This document shows, piece after piece, positions 11,401 to 24,129 of a stretch of DNA of 64,000 nucleotides (position 1 is its first letter; every line of letters starts with the position of its first letter). Location: the NCBI RefSeq assembly GCF_964656455.1, contig NC_135715.1:165632437-165696436 (forward strand), in the 5' to 3' direction. Position numbers and translations under genes: made by a program. A model generated the notes under the pieces. That model had not been told where the DNA came from and did no database searches. It saw nothing but the letters and a program-made list of their open reading frames with translations. Source of the DNA: Halichoerus grypus (Eukaryota; Chordata; Mammalia; Carnivora; Phocidae).

Positions 11401-12119
11401 TACATAGACAGATACTCTTATCTCTTAGATGAAAACCTTGCACAACGCACTTTTTTTTTTCTTCCTTTTTAGGGTCGACCAGTTGTGTGCTTGACCTTAT
11501 GTGGTTAGTGTCATTCAAGTTTCCCCAAAATGCTCTGTGAGCTGAGCTTACATTTTTGGAATGACTGCAGAATTCGGTACTTACTCAGATGAGAAACTTA
11601 ATTCTACCCGTAATGAAAGAAACACATCGACCTTAATCGCCCTTCTCAGCTTTCCCTCCTTCTGAGTATGTGGGATTCCATATCATAATATTTGCAAAAT
11701 TCTGCCTTATAGAACGAGCACAATTCGAAATCAGTACTTGCCAGGGGAAATTAAGAAGGAATTACTGGGTTTGAGGAAAGTCTAGTTTATTTACTTTGTG
11801 ATGTCTGGAATTCTGATGGTCAGATCTACAGCATCCATTGTAGGAATCTAACTGGCATATTTGCTGGAGTTTATGTGCATGGGATGTGCAAAGATGTTAG
11901 TGCGTTTAATATTATGTAAGCGCATTTGTGGTGCTAGGGGATAAATGGTATAAAAAGGTTAAACGTCATACATGAACAAGGTGATATCATGCTAGCACAC
12001 ATATGTGTTAGCACCAGTATGAGAAGGCCTCTCTTTGAAAGGCCAGATGGGCCTTTCCCAGAAGTAGAAAACCACTTAGAACCATCATATCCCAATTAAT
12101 GCATTAACTTGATCCTTAT

Positions 12120-12325
12120 GGTCATTGGTGCTGATGCTTACTCGCCATGTGACTTTGAGCTTATTGGCTCAGACCCTCTAATTATCCATCTCAGAAATAT
12201 AAAGAGTGGTATCTGCCTTGCCTGGTTGTTATGAAGAATCAAAGTAACATTTGTAACTCACCTAGCATTGTATATGGGTCTATTAGGTAGGGACTAAATG
12301 TTAGCCATCATTATCTCCTGGTTTT
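12120..12325 (+). mobile_element. MIR (ancient tRNA-derived SINE), degraded
   Basis: Weakly preserved MIR in sense orientation: GCCATGTGACTTTGAGC, then a CTCAGAAATATAAAGAGTGG segment, GGTTGTTATGAAGAATCAAAG and a CTAGCATTGT tail in the MIR order. Confidence 0.6.
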
Positions 12326-12734
12326 AGCTAAGTAAACTAAATAATATATCTGAGCTAATCAGACCCACGGGGGGACATACCAGAGTCTTAGAGAAAGAGG
12401 AGAGGTAGAAGCCCTTTGCCAATTTGTAATAAGTATTACAAATGTAATGTTCCTATTGTGTGGGGGGAGGAGAGAAGGGGGGGATGGGGAAGAGACCATT
12501 GAAAAGCCCTGGTGTAGAAAACAAGTTCTTGAGTGAATAGGAAAGGAAAGGAACTTAAACAGGGAACTCAAGAGGCAGAAGGCAAGGCAAAGCCAAAGCA
12601 TATAATTTGATGTTTGAACTCAAGTGAACTTAATTTCTGTTTTTTGTGTTACACCATTACCATTTTTGAACAAAATATGACATTCTTGTTAACTTGTAAG
12701 TTTGAAGATTTTACAGATAATAGTTAACTAGTTA

Positions 12735-12960
12735 AACACTTCCAGTGTGCCAGGCTGTGTGGGCACATAAACGTTTTTTATACTCAATGTCTCGTTTCAC
12801 CCTCATGACAACCTGAGATAGGTACTTTTGTTACCTCCAGCTTTATGGATGAGAATACCCAGGCTTAGAAATATTAAGTTGGTCAAGGTCACACAACTAG
12901 GATGCAGCTGAGCAGGGGTTCAAATCCAGAAGCATGTGACTTTCAAGACTGTGCTTTGCA
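12735..12960 (-). mobile_element. MIR
   Basis: Antisense MIR: CCAGTGTGCCAGGC, TCATGACAACCTGAGATAGG, GGTCAAGGTCACACAACTAG and GGGTTCAAATCC follow in the expected order. The core is well preserved. Confidence 0.85.
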
Positions 12961-13389
12961 TGGGGATCTCTGTGTGGGGAAAGCCTTTAAGTTTCTTGTT
13001 TTAAGTCAAGATTTGTTTATAAAAATGCTTGGGTGTGGAAAAGGGGGGCTTCCTTTGAGGTTTTTCTCCATGTAAATGTCATTCATCCAACTTAAAGAAG
13101 AACTCAACCAAAATCTTACAATATAAATCCTGAAGACCTCATTTTGACATTTTTCAAAGCTTTATAGAATATTTTAGAATTCTTTCTAAGAGATTTATGC
13201 AATGAGGCACTCCTAAAGTCACATTTTCAATATCAGTCATATTTAGCTACTTTTTATAGCCGAAAGACCCCAGGTTCTCATTGCAAAACACATGCAAAGA
13301 ATCTGAATGTACAAAATAATCAACAAATTAAGATCACAAGGGAAATTTGGCAGTTAGACAAACCAAAAATAAACAGCATGGCTTTAAGT

Positions 13390-13625
13390 ACCACATATTG
13401 AATGCCTTCTCTGTACCTGGCATTTTGTACATGTTCTCATCTGGTCTTCACCACAATCTTGTGACGGAGTGATCATTGCTCCATTTTCACAGATGAAGGT
13501 ATCAAAGTTCAGAGAGGGCACACAATTTGCCCATTACCGTAAGTCTGTTAAGTGGCAGAAGCAGATTCAAATATAAGTCTGAATCCAAGATGACTCCAAA
13601 GTCTGTGTCCTCTGCATATGTTACC
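13390..13625 (-). mobile_element. MIR
   Basis: Antisense MIR with TTGAATGCCTTCTCTGTACC, CACCACAATCTTGTGACGG, TCAGAGAGGGCACACAATTT and AGTGGCAGAAGCAGATTC in MIR order. Confidence 0.8.
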
Positions 13626-15085
13626 TTATAAGACACTAATATTACTTTTAATAATATCACCCTTTGGAAGTTATCCCATAGGAAATACCTAAGAGTAAAT
13701 AATGCTAACACCTCCTCCCCCGGCAAAACTAAGAAATGGAACTATTTTATGAACAACATAGTAAAAATGTAATATGTAAATAGATACAACCAAGACATCA
13801 GATTGTTTCTACTAGAAAAGTCTGATTCATTAGTACAGGAAGTCCTGATTAGCACTGTGTGATTAGCACTGTTAAAGCCTCCTTAAAATAAATCTATTTA
13901 AAACAGGGACTAAATTTCAGAGCAATTGGTGAAAAGTGGACTTTATTTGAAAATAAAAATGTTATTAAAATACATTTAGTCTATCTTTTATGGAACAAAA
14001 TTTATGTTGTAAGTCCACCTGTGTGCTAATTATGGAATGAATAAACAATAAACTAAGAAGATTATTGTTGGCTTTTTTTTTTTAACAAATGTGAAGCACC
14101 TTACAACATGCTCTATTTCATATTTGACTTTTATGCCATAATCAAAAAGAGGGTTGTTTGGTAAAAATGTTTGAGGGCTTCATCAGTTTTCCCAGGGGTC
14201 TCATTTGTTTTTTTAATTTTCAAAGTATTTTCTTCTCTTCTTCTGAAGCATCAATATAGTCCTCATCCCTGTTGATTTTACTTTCACTTGTTTGTTTAAC
14301 TCTATAGACCCTCATTTGCCAGTTGCTTTACCAACTTCACTCTCATTGATACCATGAAACCTTACACCTTTTGCAAGATTTGCAATTTCACTTTGCAATA
14401 GAACTGAATTTATTTGCATTGGATTATAAATGTTTACCACCATGGGGAGTGGAGGAGGGGAGTCTAATGTTTAAAAGATGTTTGAACGGTAACTAATTTG
14501 TAAGTGGTCATATCATTAATAAATATTTTCATCTACTTATGACTTTTGCTTCCCTTCACAATCTCACTACAGTGAAAGAAGTGTGAACTTAGGGAGCATG
14601 CTTTGATGATATCACAGAAAACAAGCATGTCAGAGAGGTGGAGGTTAGTAAACAAGACTGAGAGACACAATTTGAATCTGGAAGAAAAAGTATGTGGCCA
14701 TATGTGTCATTCAATGAATGATGTACATATGTATGTACATATAACCAGAGAGTTGTTTCATGCTTGAAAAAAAAAAAAAGGCACCTTCATCAGGCCTCTC
14801 ATGTCCTGGATAAAATATTCCTCGAGGATAGACATCTCCTTTTGTTTTCATTCTGTACTCACTTTCTGCTCATAATTTGGTTTCCCACTTGTTCTGCCTG
14901 CAGGGAAAGAATGTACTGGCTACCACCACAGGAGCCTGGTGCTCATTGTGACAATTTTGGTTGTTTTGTCAATACAAAGACATTTTAGTTATAATTGTAT
15001 TTTTTGTGAGTACAGTTAGCATCGGTCTGGCTCCCTGGATGTGTTCAATATGGAGACTCTGACATGTTGAGGTTTCTGGACATGA

Positions 15086-15209
15086 TGGAAAGAAAGAAAG
15101 AAAAGAAAAGAAAAAAGAAAAGAAAAGAGAAAAAGGAAGGAAGGAAAGAAGGAAGGAAGGAAGGAACTAAGGAAGGAACTAAGGAAGGAAGGAAGAAAGA
15201 GAAAGAGAT
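15086..15209. repeat. Polypurine microsatellite (GAAA/GGAA)n
   Basis: A second purine-only tract like the one at 1.5 kb, containing a duplicated GGAACTAA unit near 15169-15184. Confidence 0.95.
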
Positions 15210-15677
15210 CTTTGTCTTAATGAATTAACCAAAAACTCTTGGCAGGTAGTTTACTGATCTCCAGAAAACATGCCAATCTTGGTGTTGGCTTTTCAGAATT
15301 CTTTAGGTATATTATAGCTTAATAAAAACAAAATGTTTGTTTTTAATGAAATGTTAAAGCCAACCCTGAATGTTGAATTCTTCATCGTATTGGGTCATAC
15401 CAACAGGGTAAAGAGGGGACCTAAGATGCATTGCTGGTGGTGGGCATGTTGCTCTGACTCAAGTGGTCCATTGCTTAACAAAAATTGACTTATCGTAGTG
15501 ATAAAGGTAAGGAAATCAAAAATTTCTTTAAAAGTTTACTGTCAAGAATGTCCTGCCCAGAGTTTAGAATTGGACATTTAATGTTATTATGACCTATAGT
15601 ACATAATTCCTATGGAGATTAATATCTGTAATCACTTTCCCAGCTTGAGCTACCAGCACTTAGAAGTGTCAATATCC

Positions 15678-15879
15678 GGGGCGCCTGGGTAGCTCAGTCA
15701 TTAAGTGTCTGCCTTTGGCTCAGGTCATGATCCCAGGGTCCTGGGACTGAGCCCCATATCAGGCTCCCTGCTCAAAGGGAAGGCTGCTTCTCCCTCTCCC
15801 ACTCACCCTGCTTGTGTCCCCTCTCTCACTGTCTCTCTCTCTCTCTGTCAAATAAATAAATAAAATCTTTATTAAAAAA
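15678..15879 (+). mobile_element. Can-SINE (SINEC), full length
   Basis: Carnivore tRNA-derived SINE. The tRNA-like head GGGGCGCCTGGGTAGCTCAG carries the A box, a central part has GGTCATGATCCCAGGGTCC, followed by a CT-rich stretch, AAATAAATAAATAAAATC and an A tail. It is flanked by 14-bp target duplications AAGTGTCAATATCC (15664-15677) and AAGTGTCAGTATCC (15880-15893), with one mismatch. Confidence 0.97.
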
Positions 15880-17759
15880 AAGTGTCAGTATCCTCTAATG
15901 AAGAACAAAATCAATTTCAGCTATTCAACATATATTATGCAAAACATTCATTCATATATATTATGCAAAACATTTGGTCATTTAACATTATGCAGAGTGC
16001 ATACATTGAAAACAGAAGTATAAACAAAGACACATTACCAACGTTAGTAGTATTATATCTCAGAAGTTTGAAAAGGCATTGGAAATATCTAGTCCAACCT
16101 TCACAGACCCACTGCTTCCTTCTGCAACATTCCTTCCAGGAGATGCCCAATTGCTCCGATGATGGGGAAATCCCAGCAGGTACTGGGATAAACCACTGTG
16201 ACCGACCCTAGCTCATTTTCCTCATCTAAGAATAGCTTCACAAGGTACTCAGGGGGTTCTGGACAAAGATTTTGGGAAAGAGGCCAGCAGAAGATGAGAA
16301 AAGATTTTTAAATAATAAAAAGAATTCCTTTGGCTATGTAATGATAGAAATGCCAAGACAGTTGTGAAGCTAGTGAGAAATTAAGTTGCTAATGTTTTAG
16401 GGATTATTACCCTTTACAGCATGTGAGGCACAGTTTGTAGAATTGTGTGATATTTCATCTTGAGTACTTTTTTGTTGTTGGGACATGTTGAATTAGCCCA
16501 GCTTTGCTATTAATATATTATATATCACTGTCAATGTTTTATCAGAATATTATCATTTTTTTTTAAACATGCCATTTCCAAAGGGTCTGGTACACACTTA
16601 ATGGGATTTAACAGCAGAATGCATCTCAAATTTTGTAATGGAAATCAATGGGAAAATAGGATAGATTTGGTAGAAAGTCTCTGTGCCACAAACTTTGCTG
16701 ACAGTGACCATTCCTTTAAGTGAGAGATACCTATTCCACAAGTGCCCAATGATGAGTTTTTATGTGTATGATAGATCTGGGTAGTTGGGAAGATTAATAA
16801 TGTCAGCAGCAGCAGTTTTTTTGCTGACTGGTTGCTCATTTGAATGGTTAGAAGAGTCCACTGAGTCACAGTGTTTAATACTGGTTACTGCTCTTCTCAG
16901 GAGTGAGAAAGGCGAATGCCTGGCCTTCCATTTAGGTGATCTAAATGGGGGGTTGGGGGGTTTGCTTCAGTGTCCCCCACAGCTTCACATCCCTCTGCCA
17001 ACTCTCAGCTCTCCCTACTGTTCTGCAAGACTCACAGACCGTTCTAAGCAAATGTGGTCATGTTTTACAAGGAGTCATTTCATCTTGGCCTCTCCCAGGC
17101 TGGGTCCCATATATGACATGCTCTTCTGCTTTGCTTCAGTTTTTGATCATTACTGGGGAAGGTGGGGCAATCCCACCGATGAAGGCAATGTAAGTCTGAG
17201 AGGTTCACTCCCTCCACCCAACGTGTCCAAATGTGAAATTCTACCCAGCTCTCTTCGTGCCACACATTAATCTGTCCTTTGCTGTTCTGCAATATCGATT
17301 CTTGAGTGGTGAAGTTTGTCTGTGTTAAACTGATCCTGAGTGTATTTGTCCTTTCCACATGTTCATGTACATTGGTGCCCTTTTGAGATGAGACATTTCC
17401 AGGGAATATTTGTCTGATCACCCTACAGAGAATCTAGTATCTGTTATAGTACACATAAACTTTTTAAAGCCCAACTTAAAAGAGATCACATAAATGTTTT
17501 TAGTAAAATTTAAAAATAATATTACTCTTTCTCCAGTATTGTTTGGACATTGTATTATTTGTCCTGGCTTCTGTTAGGTTAGCCCAAATAGGAGGAAATA
17601 GCATTACCTCAAATGATGTCAAATGTGGTTAAAGGAAAATAGAAGATCTAAGGCACTTAGCAAAAAAGTGTCTGTAATTAAAATTACCAACATCTACATG
17701 AAGTACATGAGAGACATTGTCAAAGAACCCACTTCACAGAGTGATTTGGAGATAGTGTG

Positions 17760-17765
17760 TATATA

Positions 17766-17796
<31 letters not shown>
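17760..17796. repeat. (TA)n microsatellite
   Basis: Alternating TA run interrupted once by C, directly next to the tail of the adjacent inverted can-SINE, which is a common site of microsatellite growth. Confidence 0.95.
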
Positions 17797-18000
17797 TTTT
17801 AAGATGTATTTATTTATTTAAGAGACAGAGAGAGAGAGAGAGCACACGAGGGGTGAGGGAAGAGCAGAGGGAGAAGGACAAGCAAACTCCATGCTGAGAG
17901 CAGAGCCCAACACAGGGCTCAATCCCACAACCCTGAGATCATGACCTGAGCTGAAACCAAGAGTCAGACGCTCAACCAACTGAGCCACCCAGGTGCCCCA
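17797..18000 (-). mobile_element. Can-SINE (SINEC), antisense
   Basis: Reverse-oriented carnivore SINE: AAGATGTATTTATTTATTTA tail complement, GA-rich stretch, TGAGATCATGACCTGAGC and the head complement TGAGCCACCCAGGTGCCCC. Flanks GAGATAGTGTGT and GAGATAATATAT may be a diverged target duplication. Confidence 0.95.
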
Positions 18001-18814
18001 GAGATAATATATTTTTTAAAATAAGGTACTATCAGGGAACAGTGGCTATTACATTCATTACATTTAAGAGAGACTGTAATCTTGAATATTGTAACATTTC
18101 ACAAAGTGATGTAATAACAGACTTTTCTGGGAACTAGTAACAACTTTAACAAAGGAAAGCTGGAGAACAAGAATTTGTTAAATTTCAGTTTCTTCCACAC
18201 TAACCTGGAATAAAGAATGTCCTGATGCTAAATGGCCTTTAAAGATCACCTAGACAGAATAGAAAGAGATCTATGTTAGCGACTTGAAAGTAAGTATTTG
18301 GCAACCCTGAATTTCCTCTTTCTGTTTTGTTTTTACCATAGTGACCTTCTGACCTGTAATTTGGTCTTCTGAGTGGACTTACTTATACGAGATTGCCTTT
18401 TGTAAACATGTAGTGTCTATTTTTATTTATCTACATACTTTATTATGTTTCTATTTTCAGAGCGGAAGTATGAATAAAGACAATGAAACATGAGAATGAT
18501 AATACAGAAAACTATTAGCATTAACTAAAAGGCAGAAGTAAAGTACTAAAGGAAGAGGGAAGAAGAAACATAATAAGGATCCATTATCATTCCAGTTGTG
18601 TCTGCTATTAAACACTGATCAAGCTATGTTTTTACTTATAAATTATTTCCTTGTAAATTTGCCTCATGTGAACCCATACCCCTAGAGCACAGCGTCTCAC
18701 CTCCGTGAAGTAAACTATTTGGTGTATAAGCTGGTAAAACTGAGCTTCATATTTTTCAATTCTGGTGACTCCACTAAAATGCCCAGGTAGTCTTATTTAA
18801 AGCCATATAATTTC

Positions 18815-18950
18815 ATTTACTCAACAATTATTGAGCACCTGTTCTGTCAAACACTGTGCTGGGGGCTGGGTCTCTAAGGATGAATGAGATATGATTCTTA
18901 CCCTTCTAGAACTGACATGTTAAATGAAGAGAGATATAAATAAAAATAAT
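18815..18950 (+). mobile_element. L2 3' fragment
   Basis: TTATTGAGCACCTGTTCTGT, CACTGTGCTGGGGGCTGGG and CTTACCCTTCTAGAACTGAC match the order of the LINE-2 3' end. Confidence 0.7.
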
Positions 18951-19062
18951 ATGGGTAATATGGCAGACTAGATTATTGGGACAGACTTCCTCTACATAAA
19001 GATAACCAAAATTCTAGGACATAAGCACTGATGAGCTGACAAGATAATAAAGAATCATTAGG

Positions 19063-19699
19063 ATGGATAAAGAAGATGTGGTATATATATACAATGGAAT
19101 ATTATGCAGCAATCAAAAGGAATGAGATCTTGCCATTTGCAACGACGTGGATGGAACTGGAGGGTGTTATGCTGAGCGAAATAAGTCAATCAGAGAAAGA
19201 CATGTATCATATGACCTCACTGATATGAGGAATTCTTAATCTCAGGAAACAAACTGAGGGTTGCTGGAGTGGGGGGTGGGGTGGGAGGGATGGGGTGGCT
19301 GGGTGATAGACACTGGGGAGGGTATGTGCTATGGTGAGTGCTGTGAATTGTGCAAGACTGTTGAATCACATCTGTACCTCTGAAACAAATAAGGCAATAC
19401 ATGTTAAGAAAAAAAAAAAAGAAGAAGAAGATAGTAGGAGGGGAAGAATGAAGGGGGGGAAATCAGAGCGGGAGACGAACCATGAGAGACGATGGACTCT
19501 GAAAAACAAACTGAGGGTTCTAGAGGGGAGAGGGGTGGGAGGATGGGTTAGCCTGGTGATGGGTATTAAAGAGGGCACGTTCTGCATGGAGCACTGGGTG
19601 TTATGCACAAACAATGAATCATGGAACACTACATCAAAAACTAATGATGTAATGTATGGTGATTAACATAGCAATAAAAAATTTTAAAAATTTAAAAAA
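19063..19699 (+). mobile_element. 5'-truncated L1 (3' end)
   Basis: Sense L1 fragment holding the last part of ORF2 (the region reading KKMWYIYTMEYYAA in the full copy at 44.6 kb) and the 3'UTR. The 3'UTR contains two related GT-rich modules separated by an internal A run and GAAGAAGAAG (about 19409-19430). Target duplications ATAAAGAATCATTAGG (19047-19062) and ATAAAGAATCACTAGG (19700-19715) flank it with one mismatch, so truncation occurred at insertion. It is not coding for a host protein. Confidence 0.95.
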
Positions 19700-20239
19700 A
19701 TAAAGAATCACTAGGCTAAAATCTAAATGAAAGTGAGATTCAACATTGCTTCTGGCCAGAGCACTCTTAAGCTCAATATTCCCAGCCCTGGCTGTATATT
19801 AGAAAGAGCTTGAAAAATACCATTGAGTGGTATGGCTTCCAGCAAATGTGTACTAGCTGGTATTAGATAAACGCCAACCCCCACCCCCCCCAACCTCCAA
19901 GAGCAACTAGATTGGAGCAAAAATTACATGATGAAGGTATTGGAGAAGTAACAATGGAGCAAGAACTCACCAAGCCTAAATCCTGAAAAGAAAGGAAGCC
20001 AAAGAGATAAGCCCCCAAATCAGCATGGTTTTACCCCACTGCAGTAATTACCTAAGAGAAAGTTGAGCTAGGAAGCTGAGCAGAAAATACAGTGAAAAGG
20101 AAGGTGAGCAAAGGTTTTGGTAAATCCAAAAGGCTGGGGGTATAAATATAAGAGTTTACAGTTGGCCAAGAGGTTGAAGGGATGTGAGGGTCAGAAAAAG
20201 ACTATCCCTTACCAGGACTGAAGTCTGACTTTGAGCTAT

Positions 20240-22870
20240 AACAATTTTTTATACTCAATGTCCAGCACTCATTTAAAAACATAAAAAGATAAAAATTCCT
20301 CAAAACCAAGAATTAAAAAATATAATAAAAACAGGCCCATGGGAAATCTAGATACTATTATTAGACATGCACTTTGGAACAACTGTCATTAAACAAGAAA
20401 TTAAATGACAAGAAGTAGAATTTCAGCCAAGAATCAGAGGCTATAACAAAAAACAAAACTCTGGAACTAAAAATCACAATAATTGGAAATAAAAATCTAA
20501 TGGAAGTGTTTGTGATGGCTAATTTTATGTTTCAACTTGACTGGATCACATTGTACCCAGATATTTGGCTAAACATTATTTCTGAATGTGTTTGTGAAGG
20601 TGTTTCAGGATGAGGTTAGCATTTGATTTGGTGGACTCAGTAAGCAGTTTGCCCTCCCCGGTGTGGATGAGTACCATCCAGTCCCATGGGCACCATCCAA
20701 TCCCTTGAGGGGCCAAGAACAAAAAGGTGGAAGAAGGAAGAACGTGGCCCTTTCTGCCTGACTGCTTGAGCTGGGACATTGATCCAGCCTGGAATCTACA
20801 TCATTGGTTTCCCTGGATCTCAGGCCTTTGGACGTGAACTGAATTACACTACTGACTTTCCTAGGTCTCTGCTTGCAGATGGCAGATTGTGGGACTTGTC
20901 AGCCTTCATAATTGTGTGAGCCAATTCTTTATAATAAATTTCTTCATATACAGCTCTTATTGATATCTATATATCCTACTGGTTCTGTTTCTCTAGAGAA
21001 CCCTGACTAATACAGAGTTTAACAATAGATTAGACACAGGTGAGGTAATTGGAAGTTGGTAAGCAGGAAATATTCAGGCAAAAGCATAGGGAGGCAAAAG
21101 ATAGTGAAAAAGAAAAAGAGTGCTAAGGCAAATGGGGCAAGGTGAAATGTTCTCCCATCTACATCACTGGATTCCATAAAAGAGGAAAGAAAGATTGGGA
21201 GACAAGTAACATATGAGTGCTTAATGACTGAGAATTTTCCAAAATTGAACAAAAAAACATCTAAAGCCATGGACTACAAAGAGCTATAGACCCCCTCCGA
21301 AGATGGATAAATACAACTAAACTATTGCTAAGAGATTCACAGGAAAACTGCTATCAAAGAGAAAATCTGAAAAGCACTTAGGTAAAAGAAACTTTACTTT
21401 CAAGAGTACAAAGATAAGACTTCATTCTTCACTCTCAGTGGAAGCATTGGAAGAAAAGACAATGGAATGACATATTCAAAGTCCTACAAGAAAATAACTG
21501 CCAATTTAGATTTCTATACCTTGTGAAAATAGGAAATATCCTCCAAAAATTTTGGGGGGCAGATCTACTCTAAAGTAATACTAAGGACAGTTCTTCATCA
21601 CAAGGATAACATACCAGATGAAGGTATGATGATGGGTGGGGGAAGGAAGGAATGTAAATGATTGTATAAAACAATAATAATAAGGTCTATGAAGTTTTAA
21701 ATTATATGAAATTAAAATAGCACAAAAGTAGGGAAGCAAATGGAGTTAAAAAAGTCTAATACCCTTGCATTGTCCCAGGGCATAGAAAAATACTAATGTG
21801 TATTAGACTTTAACAAATCAAAGAGAAATGTTATAATTTCTAAGGTAACCTAAAAAAATAATATAAGAATTTTAAATAACAAGCTAATAAAAAGGAAGAA
21901 ATAAAATGATTAATCTAGGAAAGGAGACCAAAAGAAATAAGGTAAGTAGTAATAATAGAAAATAAATAGTAAGATGGCATATTTAAATCCCAAATTTTCA
22001 ATTATTTCAATCATTGCAAATAGACTAAAATATCCAATTAAAAGACAGTGTGTAACTAAATAAAAAACAAAACTCAAATACAATGAAATTTCTATTTTTG
22101 TAGTTTGGAAATGGTCTAATATTGACAGTTTTAAGTACTGTTATCAGAAATGGACGCTATTTATAAAAGATACTAAACATAGGGGAGGAAGGTTGAGAAT
22201 GAAAGGAATAAAAAAGATAAATCATGCAAATTTAACTAAAACAAGGTTGTCTTAGCTCTAAGAATATTCAACAAATCAGATTTTAGGTTAGTAAACAAAG
22301 TAGACATAGAAAGGTATTTTATAATACAATAGTCTACTAAAAGATACAACATTTCTAGATCTATTGATACAGACTCAAAATGGTAAAGTAAACTGGAAGA
22401 AGTAGAGGAGAAGTAGAAAAATCTACAATCATACTGATAGAGTTTAATTTTTTTTTTGGTAACTATCAAACAAACAGACAAAAATCAGTAAAGATATAAA
22501 AGATTTGAGCACAAAGATGTCTGTCTACCTAATTATCAAATATAGAACCTGGCACATAATGCTCATAGAAAACATTTTCAACTGCATGCAGAAAACTTAC
22601 CAAAATAGACCATAAATTGTGCCATATACAAGTCTCAGCAAATTCCAGAGTGAAAACTATACAGAATAGATTATCTCACCACAGTGAGATTTAAGCCAGA
22701 AATGAATAACAAAAAGATAACTGTAGAGAGAGTCCCCATGTATTTGGAAATTAAGAAATATACTACTAAATAGCCTATGAGTTAAATACAATATCACAGA
22801 AAAGAAATTTTAATATATTTGGAACTACTTAAAAATGATATCTAGACAGATATGCAAGCAAGCATAGTAA
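20240..22870 (+). mobile_element. Ancient HAL1/L1M-like element, interrupted by an LTR
   Basis: A long A-rich, T-poor stretch with remnants of a LINE ORF1 in order: ACATGCACTTTGGAACAACT, AATTTTCCAAAATTGAACAA, GGAAAACTGCTATCAAAGAG, AGACAATGGAATGACATATT and CTGCCAATTTAGATTTCTAT. These resemble HAL1 or old L1M sequence. The LTR at 20511-21014 splits it. No intact frame remains. Limits are approximate and the family name should be confirmed by repeat search. Confidence 0.55.
20511..21014 (+). mobile_element. Solo LTR, ERVL/MaLR-like
   Basis: A 504-bp unit starting TGTGATGGCTAATTTTATGT and ending ACCCTGACTAATACA, with TG...CA ends, an AATAAA at about 20933 and flanking 5-bp repeats GTGTT (20506-20510) and GAGTT (21015-21019), one mismatch. 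This is typical of an ancient solo LTR left by recombination; no internal retroviral gene is present. The subfamily name is uncertain. It lies inside the HAL1/L1M-like element, so it inserted later. Confidence 0.75.
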
Positions 22871-23059
22871 AATGCAAATGGTAGAATCTGGATGGTGAGT
22901 ATATGGCTATTCACTGGAAAAATTTTGTTACTTTCAGCTCAAATTTCCTTTGGGTCAAAAATGTTTTTAGGCTCTTGATTTTGTAGTGTAACTCCTACAA
23001 TTACAAGTCACCTACAAATTGGATAGGCCTAATATTAACAGCTAAAGTACATAAAGATT

Positions 23060-23265
23060 CCTAGGTACCAGGCCCGTTCTGAGTGTTTGCATGTATTAGA
23101 TCATGCTCACAACAACCCTCTGAGTTAGGTACTAATCATATACCCATTATACATATTTAAAAACTGAGGCTCAGAGAGGTGAAGCTGTGGGCCACACAGC
23201 TTCTAGGTGTGAGCAGAATCCAAAGCCTGCATGCTTAGTCATTACCCTACGCTTTGCCCCCTCAA
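23060..23265 (-). mobile_element. MIR
   Basis: Antisense MIR: ACCAGGCCCGTTCTGAGTG, CACAACAACCCTCTGAGTTA, ACTGAGGCTCAGAGAGGTGA and GGCCACACAGCTTCTAGG follow in order. Confidence 0.85.
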
Positions 23266-23652
23266 ATCTCTGAGGACAATTTATACAGACAAGACTAAAA
23301 TGCTGAACCCTTTTAAAGACTATCCTCCAAGTTGAGCCTCCATTAGAGGGAACTATAAAGTCATGGACTATTTATCACACATTTTTAGCTTGTCATCTTG
23401 TCTATGAGGATACCATGAAAGCTTTCACTGGCTACTTTGTTTGGATATACCATGACCGTAACCCCTTTGCCTCTGACTAGGTCATCCCTCAAACAGTGAT
23501 ATTGTGCTATTTTGGCCTGACTCCATCTTGGGGCACAGATGCTGGTTTCTGGGGATAGTGGCTTCCCTTTTGGGAACCTTGGGAGCCATTAGTTTAATAA
23601 TTTATTCTAGAACTTTGCTAAGAAATGATGTCGGGAATGAAAATATAATCTG

Positions 23653-23847
23653 GGGTGACTGGGTGGCACAGTTGATTAAGTGTCTGACTCTTGGTTTCAG
23701 TTCAGGTCATGATCTCAGAGTTGTGAGACTGAGCCCCAAGTTGGGCTCCACACTGAGCATGGACTCTGCTTGAGACTCTTCCTCCCTCTCCCTCTGGCCC
23801 TCCTCCGCTGCTCTCTCTAAAATAAATAATAAACCATTTTTAAAAAA
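23653..23847 (+). mobile_element. Can-SINE (SINEC), older copy
   Basis: Sense carnivore SINE beginning GGGTGACTGGGTGGCACAG with GGTCATGATCTCAGAGTTGT in the body and a short CT tract. Flanked by 18-bp direct repeats: 23635-23652 and 23848-23865, differing at one base. The body is more diverged than the neighbour at 23925. Confidence 0.95.
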
Positions 23848-23924
23848 GAATAAAAATATAATCTGACCCAGGAGGGGATTTTGGTGCATTCCCAAATAGA
23901 TTGTTATAAGAATACCCATGTTAC

Positions 23925-24129
23925 CGGGCGCCTGGGTGGCTTAGTTGGTTAAGCGACTGCCTTCGGCTCAGGTCATGATCCTGGAGTCCCGGGATCGAGT
24001 TCCGCATCGGGCTCCCTGCTCAGCAGGGAGTCTGCTTCTCCCTCTCCCGCTCCCCCCTCTTGTGCTCTCTCTCTCTCTCTCACTCTCTCTCTCAAATAAA
24101 TAAATGAAATCTTTTAAAAAAAAAAAAAA
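23925..24129 (+). mobile_element. Can-SINE (SINEC), young-looking copy
   Basis: Sense carnivore SINE with an almost undamaged head (GGGCGCCTGGGTGGC), GCTCAGCAGGGAGTCTGCTT and a long CT tract, A tail of about 16. The 17-bp target duplications AAGAATACCCATGTTAC (23908-23924 and 24130-24146) are identical, which supports a fairly recent insertion. The GCTCAGCAGGGAGTC form is what points to an arctoid rather than a dog-like host. Confidence 0.97.

Larger units (their letters stand above)
11400..15663. other. Intergenic or intronic DNA without genes
   Basis: AT-rich sequence right of the CpG island. I recognise three MIR copies (12.1-13.6 kb) and a polypurine microsatellite at 15.09 kb. The remainder is unique sequence with no convincing exon or RNA gene. 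Confidence 0.7.

Noticed and set aside
15678..15879. tRNA-like head of the can-SINEs as a tRNA gene
   Set aside because: A- and B-box traces come from the tRNA origin of the SINE; no complete cloverleaf is present and the body continues as a SINE.
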